A stretch of DNA of 32,122 nucleotides. Origin: FEN-680 sp036845225. GTDB lineage: Bacteria; Actinomycetota; Geothermincolia; Fen-727; Anoxymicrobiaceae. The position numbers and the translations under genes were made by a program. Location of the stretch: the NCBI GenBank assembly GCA_036845225.1, contig DAIUEJ010000033.1:1-32122 (forward strand), in the 5' to 3' direction. Each line of letters starts with the position of its first letter. Within the stretch, counting starts at the first letter, position 1. The notes beneath the pieces are model-generated. The model did no database searches. It was not told where the DNA came from and saw only the letters and a program-made list of their open reading frames with translations. Positions 15,313 through 22,252 of the stretch are shown piece by piece.

Positions 15313-16353
15313 TTATTTGAATTCGGGCAGGACCGTCGGCCGACTGTTGGTCCTGGGCTTGCGGCTGGGGTCCACCCTGTGGGCGCCCACGATCTGGGCC
15401 TCTATCGGGATGTACTTGTGGCGCATCGGCACCGATGTGTTTATATCCACGGCAATCTCCGCCAGCACCTTGCTCGCTGTTACCCTCTTTACTACGGAGA
15501 TGAGCGTCTCAGGGCTCACCGAATCGAGCACCTTCTCCATGAACGCGGCGACCTCGTCGATCGAGCCTGCGATTACAGCCGGGTCGATCTGCTTGATGAG
15601 CATTCCGGTCCAGTCGCCGATCGCGTTGATGGTCTCGGCCATGACCTTCGGGTCGATCTCGTTGATGACCTCCACCAGCCAGCCGGTATTGGCGTTCAGG
15701 CTCGAGGCCATCACCTTGGGGTCGATCCTGTTCAGCAAAGCGGTCACCCAGGCGGCGTTGCTGTTGGTGACCTCCGCTACCAGGTCCGGGGATATCTTGC
15801 CGGTCAGGCGCACCACGAAGTCGGGGTTCTCGTTGATGGCCCGCGCCAGCACCTCCGGGTCGAGCGCACGCATGAGCCCGATGATGAAGCCGGGGGTGTC
15901 GTAGACCACCTCGGCGATCACATCAGGGGAAAGCGCGTCGATCATCTTCATGAGGAAGTCTGGGCTGAGGTTGAGCGCGTCCGCGATGGGCTTCGGGTCG
16001 ATCTCGTTCAGATAATCGACCAGGACCCGCGGGTTCCCGTCCAGTGCCCCCACCACGACCGCCGGGTCTATCTGCTCTATCAGCTTGCCCAGGAATTCCG
16101 GGTTGTCGTTGATGGCGTCCGCCACCACCCTGGGTGGGATCGACGCGATGGTGCCGGAGAGGAGCTTCCCGTAGCCGATAATGGTGCCCGTGACACGACC
16201 GATCATCTCAAGGATCATGCTTACCACCTCTCCATCCGAAACCTCAGCCGCCGGCTTGTCCACCGTGCGGCTCGCGTTTACCAGCGACCTCTTGAGCTGT
16301 GCGTAGAGCTGGCGGCGAGCCACGTCCGCCGCGAGCCCGGAAAGTAGTTCCAA
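15313..16353 (-). CDS. Protein of ten exact 23-residue tandem repeats (predicted alpha-solenoid)
   Basis: Residues 72-301 of this 346-residue protein are ten consecutive repeats of exactly 23 residues without insertion or deletion, starting at 72, 95, 118, 141, 164, 187, 210, 233, 256 and 279. Each follows the form IDPxVhAxxhNxNPxFhxxLhxx (h hydrophobic): a turn with Asp-Pro or Ser-Pro, a short helix, a conserved Asn-x-x-Pro turn, then a second helix. This predicts a right-handed two-helix solenoid. The N-terminal 70 residues are helical with a possible amphipathic or membrane-touching stretch (IGRVTGTIIGYGKLLSGTIASI). The C-terminal 45 residues are basic and non-repetitive. There is no signal peptide. 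The start is a TTG with a weak SD. It heads the operon with PlsC. I do not recognise the family; a scaffold or membrane-surface binding role is inference. Confidence 0.75.
   Translation of the reverse strand: MELLSGLAADVARRQLYAQLKRSLVNASRTVDKPAAEVSDGEVVSMILEMIGRVTGTIIGYGKLLSGTIASIPPRVVADAINDNPEFLGKLIEQIDPAVVVGALDGNPRVLVDYLNEIDPKPIADALNLSPDFLMKMIDALSPDVIAEVVYDTPGFIIGLMRALDPEVLARAINENPDFVVRLTGKISPDLVAEVTNSNAAWVTALLNRIDPKVMASSLNANTGWLVEVINEIDPKVMAETINAIGDWTGMLIKQIDPAVIAGSIDEVAAFMEKVLDSVSPETLISVVKRVTASKVLAEIAVDINTSVPMRHKYIPIEAQIVGAHRVDPSRKPRTNSRPTVLPEFK
15451..16140 (-). repeat. Ten 69-bp coding repeats
   Basis: The DNA encoding the ten 23-residue units has a strict 69-bp period. The units differ widely at base level, so the array is old and held by protein selection; adjacent units at about 15600-15740 (IDPKVMA twice) are the most alike. 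Confidence 0.75.
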
Positions 16354-16427
16354 TTCAACCGCTCTTATCAGGGCGCATCGAGCCGGTGCCTCCCTGACTT
16401 GCTCCGCTGACTATGATAGCAGGTAGA

Positions 16428-16442
16428 GCCCGCGAGGCGGGC
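16428..16442. terminator. Short GC hairpin after the secreted repeat protein
   Basis: GCCCGC (16428-16433) pairs with GCGGGC (16437-16442) around GAG, ten bases past the stop of the gene ending at 16452. It lacks a T run on the minus strand, so termination would be weak. A similar GCCCGCGAGGCGG occurs near 15295 between the repeat protein and PlsC genes. Confidence 0.35.
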
Positions 16443-16451
16443 GCAGCCAGC

Positions 16452-18033
16452 TCAATCGTTGGTCGGGACCCAGCCTATCGATACGTGCCCCGCGCCCTTG
16501 CTGTTCCAGTACATGGCCCGCTCGGCCATGAATGTATCGGGACATGTCAGCTTGATGGAAGTGTCGGTGTTGGGGAGCGCGTTGCCGACGTTGATGGTCA
16601 CCCTGCTGTTGGCGGGGACTACCGCCTCGCCACCGGCCTGCGCGCCGTTGTTGGTCAGGTAGACCACGTTGACGGCGATCTGCTTGTCGTTCGGGTTCTG
16701 TATGCACACGAAGGTCTCAAAGCCCCAGGCTGTCGAGCCTTCCGCGAGGTAGAGCGTCTTGGTCGGCGCGGTGAAGCCCACGGTGTCGGTGCCCGCCTTG
16801 CCAGTGCCGTTGTTCCAGTACATAGCCCTCTCGGCGATCACCTCGGTGTCGCTTGCCACTTCTATGGAAGTGTCCATGTTGGTCACTTTGGAGTTCACGT
16901 TTATCGTCTGCCTGGAGTTCGGGGCCAGCGTGAGCACGGGCTCCTTCACCGGGCCGGCTGAGGTCATGTAGGTGACGGTCACCTTGGCGGCGTTGTCGTT
17001 CGGGTTCTGGAGGAGCAGCCAGGTCTGGAAGCCCCAGGCGGTCGAGCCTTCGGCGAGGTACCAGGAGGTCGATGGCGCGCTGACGCCGATCGAGTCATGG
17101 CCGCCCCGGCGGCTGTCCCAGTACATCGAGCGCTCGCAGACCACGTTCTGGTCGCTCACGACGCGGGTGGAGACGTTCGCCTGTCCCACGTCCTTTGAGA
17201 TGTCTATGGTGGTGCGCTGTCCCGCCCCGACTTGGAACGTCGGCTTCTCCACGGGGCCCTTGTCGGTCATGTAGGTGATGTCGACGTTCGCGGCCGTGGT
17301 GAGGTTCGGGTTCTGGATGCACACCCAGGTCTCAAAGGGGTAGAGCGTGCAGCCCTCGGCGAGGTACCAGGTCTTCGCCAGTTGGGTCGTCCCGATCGAG
17401 TCGGTGCCCTCGATGCGGTTGTTCCAGTAGATGGCGCGCTCACAGACTATCGGTTGGGAGGAGGCGAGCTCGGTGGCTACGTCCACGTTGGGGATGTCGT
17501 CGTTCACACGCAGCGTCACCCGCGAGCTGGGAGGTATGTTCAGGGGCTGGACCCTTGGTATCGACCCGTACTGGGCGGTGTTGTATGTGACGTTGACGGT
17601 GGCGTCCACGTCGGTGGTGTTCTCCATGAGGATGAACGTCTCGAACCCCCACGCGGTCGAGCCTTCCGCCAGGTACCATGTCTGTGCGGGCTGAGGTATG
17701 TTCGTGACTGTGAACTGGACCCCGTTGCTCGGGCCGGCCAGCGTCCTCACGACCACGGGCCCGGAGGTCGCCCCGTCGGGGACCTGCGCGAATATGAGGC
17801 CGTCCTGCCAGATCGTCGGAGTACCCTGCACCCCGTTGAAAGTGACGGTGCTCAAGGGGTTGGGCGCCCCGAAGTTCGACCCGGTGATGAGCACGGGTGC
17901 CGGAGGGACTCTGCTGTGGAGTGACGGTGTTGATGTGCGGCGCGGGGGCTGCAAGAGCGGGGGCCGCGCCGACGATTGCGACGCTCGCCGCAAGGAGTGT
18001 AAGCACTAGGAGTGCGCGTGCGATTCGATTCAT
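16452..18033 (-). pseudogene. Secreted IPT/TIG plus four WYLAEGST-repeat protein, frameshifted
   Basis: The frame from 18033 encodes a clean signal peptide (MNRIARALLVLTLLAASVAIVG, then APALAA) and the start of an IPT/TIG domain (INTVTPQQSPSGT). That frame is then lost. The rest resumes in another frame as PVLITGSNFGAPNPLSTVTFNGV and runs to 16452. The switch is at the C run at 17895-17899 on the minus strand; restoring two C residues gives PSGTPVLITGSNFG, the expected TIG sequence. After the TIG domain come four repeats of 102-103 residues, each opening with (W/L)YLAEGST or a variant, and closing with ERxMYW. These repeats also occur in the subtilase at 26661-29543. The ATG at 18033 follows GGGAGG. 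It would be exported and surface-exposed if the frame is restored. Confidence 0.8.
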
Positions 18034-18097
18034 GAAATGCCTCCCGGGTGGCTTTTCGCAAATATTAACACAATGACCTGCAGGCTACTTTGAGCAA

Positions 18098-18134
18098 AAA
18101 TGCACCACCGGGGTCAGGTCCCAGTGGTGCATTT
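18098..18134. repeat. Dispersed palindrome, GGGGTCAGGTCCC core
   Basis: AAATGCACCAC (18098-18108) and GTGGTGCATTT (18124-18134) form perfect 11-base arms around the core GGGGTCAGGTCCC (18110-18122). The arms are the same as in the two elements at 26561 and 26625. It lies downstream of the acyl-CoA ligase and upstream of the secreted repeat protein. Confidence 0.85.
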
Positions 18135-18141
18135 CGACAGA

Positions 18142-18176
18142 AGTGTAAGGAAGGTGCCTGGCACCGGTTTTACACT
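18142..18176. repeat. Nested palindrome with GGTGCCTGGCACC core
   Basis: AGTGTAA (18142-18148) pairs with TTACACT (18170-18176) around the perfect inner hairpin GGTGCC-T-GGCACC (18153-18165). Its right arm overlaps the stop codon of the ligase at 18176, so it probably acts as its 3' terminator. Confidence 0.75.
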
Positions 18177-19966
18177 CAGTCGCCGCCCTTGTACATGCCT
18201 TCGATCTGGCCGGCGAACTGCGAGTTTACTTCCTTCCGCTTCACCTTGAGGGTGGGAGTGAGCAGGCCTGAGTCCTCGGTCATCTCCTCAGGCAGCAGGA
18301 CGAACTTGGTCACGCGCTCGTGGCGGTCGAAGTCCTTGAGTGCCGCGTCCACGCGCTCTTTCATCATCTTGTTCACACGCTCGTCGGCGACCAGGGCTGC
18401 CCTGTCGCTCGTGTCTATCCCCTGCTCTTTGGCCCAGGCCTCCAGTTCCGGGAAGGCGGGCACGATCAGCGCGCTGATGAATTTGCGCTTGTCCCCGATG
18501 ACCGCGACCATCTCGACGAACTTGTCCAGCTTGAGGGTGTTCTCGATGTTCTGCGGGGAAATGTTCTTCCCGCCGGCGGTGACGATGAGGTCCTTCTTGC
18601 GGTCGGTGATGAACAGGAAGTCGTCCTCGTCCAGGTGGCCGATGTCGCCTGTATGGAACCAGCCTCCCTCGAGGGCCTCGGCCGTCTCGGCCGGACGGTT
18701 CCAGTAACCCTTCATGACGTTGGGGCCCTTGGCGAGTATCTCGCCGTCTTCCGCGATCTTGATCTCGACGCCCGGGATCGGCTGTCCGACCGAACCGAAC
18801 CGGATCGCGTCCGGCTTGTTGACGGTGAGCACCGGCGATGTCTCGGTGAGCCCGAACCCCTCCAGGATGACGATGCCCATGGCGTGGAAGAACTCTGCGA
18901 TCTCCTGGGCGAGCGGCGCGCCGCCCGAGAAGAAGAACCTGAGCCGGCTGCCCATCTTCTCGTAGATCTTCGAGAAGACGAGCTTGTTCGCGACGTTGTA
19001 CTTCATCTTCAGCATGCCGGGGACCGGCTTGTGAGCGACCTTGAGGGCGCTGACCTGCCGCCCCACCCCGACGGCCCAGTGGAATATCTTCTGCTTGATG
19101 GCAGGCTCGGAGTCGATGTTCGCGAGCACGCCCGCGTATATCTTCTCGTACAGCCGCGGGACGCTGACCATGAAGTGCGGCTTCACGTCACCGATGTCGT
19201 CGACCAACTGGTCGATGCCGCGCGCGTGGGCGATGGTGACGCCGTTGTACACGGAGGTGTAGTAGCCGCTCATCCGCTCCAGCGAGTGGCTCAGCGGGAG
19301 GAACGACAGGCAGATGTCGGTGTCGAAGACGTCGATGATGCTGGACGCGGTCTGGACGTTCGACATCAGGTTCCAGTGGACGAGCATGACGCCCTTCGGG
19401 TCCCCCGTGGTGCCCGACGTGTAGATGATGGTTGCGAGGTCGTCCTTCTTGACCGCGTCCAGCCGCTCGAAGAACTGGTCCGGGTTGGCGTTCTTCTCGC
19501 CGAGCTTGAGCATGTCCTCGAAGGTGATGACGTCGGGGTGGTCGGAGGTGGTGTTGTCCATGGTGACTATCTTCTTGAGCTCGGGGAGGTTGTCGCGCAC
19601 CTCGAGCACGCGCTTCATGTGGTCCTCCGTGCCAACGAAGACGATCTTGGAGCCGGAGTCGGAGATGATGTACTCGGCCTGCTTTGCTGTAATGGTCGCG
19701 TAGAGCGGGACGTCCGCGGCGCCGATGGACACGACCGCCATGTCGACCATCTGCCACTCGGGGCTGTTCGGGGAGAATATCGCTACGCGGTCGCCGGGGC
19801 TGATGCCGCTCGAGATCATCGCGAGGCCGAGCTTCTTGACCTTGTCATAGAACTCGTTCCAGGAGATCTCCTTCCAGGCGTCACCCACCTCGCGCTTCAT
19901 CATGACGCGGTCGCCGTACTTCTCGACCCTCGGCTTGAGCATGCCGCCAATCGTGTCGTCACCCAT
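18176..19966 (-). CDS. Long-chain fatty acid-CoA ligase (AMP-forming)
   Basis: This 596-residue acyl-CoA synthetase of the FadD15/ACSL class activates fatty acids to acyl-CoA through an acyl-AMP intermediate. The phosphate-binding loop is TIIYTSGTTGDPKGV (about 179-193). Later motifs are GFGLTETSP (adenylation motif II), GWFHTGDIG and TDRKKDLIVTAGGKNISP, followed by the C-terminal lid domain ending KVKRKEVNSQFAGQIEGMY. There is no signal peptide. I start at ATG 19966, preceded by AAGGAG eight bases away, rather than the open frame 64 codons earlier, whose extra residues look non-coding. It is divergent from the CoA-transferase genes, with a shared 354-bp regulatory space. Confidence 0.92.
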   Translation of the reverse strand: MGDDTIGGMLKPRVEKYGDRVMMKREVGDAWKEISWNEFYDKVKKLGLAMISSGISPGDRVAIFSPNSPEWQMVDMAVVSIGAADVPLYATITAKQAEYIISDSGSKIVFVGTEDHMKRVLEVRDNLPELKKIVTMDNTTSDHPDVITFEDMLKLGEKNANPDQFFERLDAVKKDDLATIIYTSGTTGDPKGVMLVHWNLMSNVQTASSIIDVFDTDICLSFLPLSHSLERMSGYYTSVYNGVTIAHARGIDQLVDDIGDVKPHFMVSVPRLYEKIYAGVLANIDSEPAIKQKIFHWAVGVGRQVSALKVAHKPVPGMLKMKYNVANKLVFSKIYEKMGSRLRFFFSGGAPLAQEIAEFFHAMGIVILEGFGLTETSPVLTVNKPDAIRFGSVGQPIPGVEIKIAEDGEILAKGPNVMKGYWNRPAETAEALEGGWFHTGDIGHLDEDDFLFITDRKKDLIVTAGGKNISPQNIENTLKLDKFVEMVAVIGDKRKFISALIVPAFPELEAWAKEQGIDTSDRAALVADERVNKMMKERVDAALKDFDRHERVTKFVLLPEEMTEDSGLLTPTLKVKRKEVNSQFAGQIEGMYKGGD

Positions 19967-20320
19967 CGGAGCAACTCCTTTCTCTCCTGCCCCTGTCGGG
20001 ACCCCCCCGCAGGACATGTGCCGCTTGAACGTGGGTGCGGCTGTCAGATTCGAACGTTCGGCTGAAGGCGTGGCGCGTGTCGGTATTGCGGTATCGCTTT
20101 TCGACGTCCGGGGTGCCCAGTGCCTCCAGGGATGTCCGAGTAACATACAGTCTGTCACGGGGCGGGGTGGTAGTAAAGAGAGCGGGAGAGGCTGTCAGGC
20201 CGGCGCCGTGACCCGCCCTCACGTGCCAAATGCGACTGACACGTACACTCCGCGCCACCGTTCATATATAATTAGACGTTGCTCGATTGTGAAAACGGCA
20301 GGTACGAGGAGGTGCTTTAG
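19967..20320. other. 354-bp divergent regulatory region
   Basis: No gene is supported here. It separates the minus-strand acyl-CoA ligase from the plus-strand CoA-transferase operon. A perfect TATAAT at 20267-20272, 48 bases before the CoA-transferase start, is a good -10 box, but no -35 box stands 16-18 bases upstream; the nearest TTGACA-like match (CTGACA, 20236-20241) is 25 bases away. A ten-base perfect palindrome CGAACGTTCG lies at 20051-20060 and could be an operator. The SD AGGAGG for the CoA-transferase lies just before 20315. Confidence 0.5.
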
Positions 20321-21379
20321 ATGGCCCATGCGAATGATCGGCTCTTCGATCATCAACTGGCGCGGGAGACCAAGCTCAAGAAGACCCGCGCCCTCGTGGA
20401 CAAGCGCATGCCCCTCAAGGACGCAATAGCCCAGTACGTCGACGACGGAGACTCTCTCGTCGAGACCGGGTTTGCTTACGCACGGGGGCCGATGGGAGCT
20501 TACTGGGAGATCGGAAGACAGAAGAAGAAGGACCTGGTCGGAATATTCACGCCGGGCGGCCTCAACAACCTCTGGCACGAGTTCGGGGGCGTCGAGGGCG
20601 CGCACGTTGCATACGTCGGCGTCGAGATGCGCGGGCTCATCGCGCCGTTCAGGCGCGGGGTCGAGGCCGGCACACTGAAGGTGTTCTCGGAATGGAGCCA
20701 CGGCGCGCTCGCGCTGTCGCTCAGGGCCGCCGAGCAGGGCGTTAACTATGTCGCCTCCAAGAGCATGCTCGGCTCGGACATCATGAAGGACCACCCTTAC
20801 GTCAAGCTCGGCGAGGACCCCTGGACGGGCGAGCCGGTGTGCCTGATACCGGCGATGTATCCCGACGTGGCGATATTCCACGTGCACCACGCTGACATGT
20901 ACGGCAACGGCCGGATCTGGGGCCTCTCGGTCAACGACACCGCCATCGTCGCCGCGGCGCACAAGGTCATCGTGACCTGCGAGCGCATCGTCGACACGCT
21001 CGACATCCGCGCTAACGCGTCGAACGTCATCATTCCGTGGTACTGCGTCGACGCGGTCTGCGAGTTGCCTTACGGCGCATGGCCGGGCGACATGCCGGGG
21101 ATGTACTACTTCGACAGGCCCCTGCAGGAGCGGGTGGTCCGGGTGGACTGGAAGACGCGCGAGTCAACAAAAGAGTGGGTCGAGACCAACGTCTACGGGA
21201 CCAAAAACCTCTACGAGATGATCCAGCTCGCGGCCGAGGAAGAGGGCATGAACGTGCTCGACTACGTGAAGAGCCTCGAGCAGTTCGCGTGCTCGGCGGC
21301 GTACTTCGGGCTGGGGGTATGGGGCACCGGCGGCGAGCGCGACTGGAAGTACGAAGAAGTCGCCAAGCGAGCAATTTAA
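20321..21379 (+). CDS. Family I CoA-transferase, subunit A (glutaconate CoA-transferase/IpdA-like)
   Basis: This 352-residue protein matches the alpha subunit of family I CoA-transferases. It has DGDSLVETGFAYARGPMGAYWEI at the N-terminus, then GLNNLWHEFGGVEGAHVAYVG, KSMLGSDIM and PDVAIFHVHHADMYGNGRIWGL, the last being typical of glutaconate CoA-transferase A and related actinobacterial IpdA. The enzyme moves CoA between carboxylic acids, working as an A2B2 or larger complex with the B subunit 14 bases downstream. The ATG follows AGGAGG. The next genes, subunit B and a LUD/Fe-S protein, suggest anaerobic acid metabolism. Substrate choice between glutaconate-like acids and steroid-ring intermediates cannot be settled from sequence alone. 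Confidence 0.85.
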   Translation: MAHANDRLFDHQLARETKLKKTRALVDKRMPLKDAIAQYVDDGDSLVETGFAYARGPMGAYWEIGRQKKKDLVGIFTPGGLNNLWHEFGGVEGAHVAYVGVEMRGLIAPFRRGVEAGTLKVFSEWSHGALALSLRAAEQGVNYVASKSMLGSDIMKDHPYVKLGEDPWTGEPVCLIPAMYPDVAIFHVHHADMYGNGRIWGLSVNDTAIVAAAHKVIVTCERIVDTLDIRANASNVIIPWYCVDAVCELPYGAWPGDMPGMYYFDRPLQERVVRVDWKTRESTKEWVETNVYGTKNLYEMIQLAAEEEGMNVLDYVKSLEQFACSAAYFGLGVWGTGGERDWKYEEVAKRAI

Positions 21380-21393
21380 AGGAGGGGAAAGAC

Positions 21394-22164
21394 ATGAGTG
21401 ATGAAGTTCAATACACACCGAGAGAACTGCTGGCCGTTATCGCATCGAGGCTGATACGGAACGAAGACAGCGTGTTCGTAGGCACGGGCCTTCCCCTCGT
21501 CGGCGCTCTGCTCGCGCACAAGACGCACGCGCCGCAGATGATGGCGATCTACGAGGGCGGGTCGATCGGGCCCGAGCCGACCGCTCTACCCTGGTCGGTG
21601 GCCGACCCGCTGACCTTCTACAAGGCGCCGATAATCCTTTCTATGTCGTCGGTGTTCGGGCACACGCGCTGCGGGTACGCGGACGTCGGGTTCCTGGGCG
21701 GGGCGCAGGTCGACATGTACGGGAACATGAACGCGACCACCATCGGGCCGTACGACAAGCCGACCGTGCGACTTACCGGCTCGGGCGGGGCGAACGACAT
21801 GGCGTCGCTGTGCCAGAGAATCATCTTCCTGGGGCTGCACCTCGCCGAGCGGTTCCCCGAGAGGGTCGACTACATCACGTCGCCGGGGTTCCTCGACGGG
21901 CCCGGCGCGCGCGAGAAAGCCGGGCTGATCGGCGGAGGGCCCTGGAGGGTCATCTCGCACCTGGGACTGATGGGCTTCGACGAGGAGACCTGCCGGATGA
22001 AGCTGCTGTCGTACCACCCCGGGGTGAACCCGGAGATCATCCAGCAGTTCACCGGATTTGAGCTGCTCATCGACAAGGACGTGCACGAGACGGAGAAGCC
22101 GACCGCCGAAGAGCTCCACGTGCTGCGCGACCTGGTGGACCCGAACCAGTTGTTCGTATTCTAG
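21394..22164 (+). CDS. Family I CoA-transferase, subunit B (glutaconate CoA-transferase/IpdB-like)
   Basis: This 256-residue beta subunit starts at ATG 21394 after GGAGGGG; the frame is open upstream only as a shadow of subunit A. Its YEGGSIGPEP places Glu54 at the same number as the catalytic glutamate of Acidaminococcus GctB, which forms the CoA thioester in glutaconate CoA-transferase. That coincidence is by counting, not by alignment, but it favours true CoA-transfer rather than a hydrolase. Other landmarks are GYADVGFLGGAQVDMYGNMNAT, TGSGGANDMASL and a C-terminal TGFELLIDKDV. It ends at the first base of a GCTAC-type repeat. Partner of the 20321 gene. Confidence 0.87.
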   Translation: MSDEVQYTPRELLAVIASRLIRNEDSVFVGTGLPLVGALLAHKTHAPQMMAIYEGGSIGPEPTALPWSVADPLTFYKAPIILSMSSVFGHTRCGYADVGFLGGAQVDMYGNMNATTIGPYDKPTVRLTGSGGANDMASLCQRIIFLGLHLAERFPERVDYITSPGFLDGPGAREKAGLIGGGPWRVISHLGLMGFDEETCRMKLLSYHPGVNPEIIQQFTGFELLIDKDVHETEKPTAEELHVLRDLVDPNQLFVF

Positions 22165-22187
22165 TAGCGCCGGCGTCCCGCCGGCAT
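22164..22187 (-). repeat. GCTAC-type palindromic repeat, minus orientation
   Basis: The same 24-base unit as at 1417 and 24262, in reverse orientation, begins on the last base of the CoA-transferase B stop codon. It is followed within 12 bases by a member of the other palindrome family. Confidence 0.8.
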
Positions 22188-22198
22188 CGCATAACAAG

Positions 22199-22229
22199 TG
22201 CGCCACTGGGGTCAGACCCCGGTGGCGCA
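22199..22229. repeat. Dispersed palindrome, GGGGTCAGACCCC core
   Basis: TGCGCCAC (22199-22206) and GTGGCGCA (22222-22229) flank GGGGTC-A-GACCCC (22208-22220), itself a perfect hairpin. It lies between the CoA-transferase B gene and the LUD/CCG gene and could terminate or attenuate read-through between them. Confidence 0.8.
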
Positions 22230-22252
22230 TTTCGCTGTGCTACAGTAATTCC

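Noticed and set aside
20051..20060. CGAACGTTCG palindrome as a LexA/SOS box
   Set aside because: The Gram-positive SOS box is CGAAC-N4-GTTCG; here the half-sites touch without a spacer. It is kept only as a possible operator.
19967..20158. A 64-codon N-terminal extension of the acyl-CoA ligase
   Set aside because: The extra residues do not resemble the family, and a strong SD precedes the ATG at 19966.
22058..22252. An upstream start for the LUD/CCG protein
   Set aside because: The extension is an out-of-frame shadow of the CoA-transferase B gene and two palindromic repeats.
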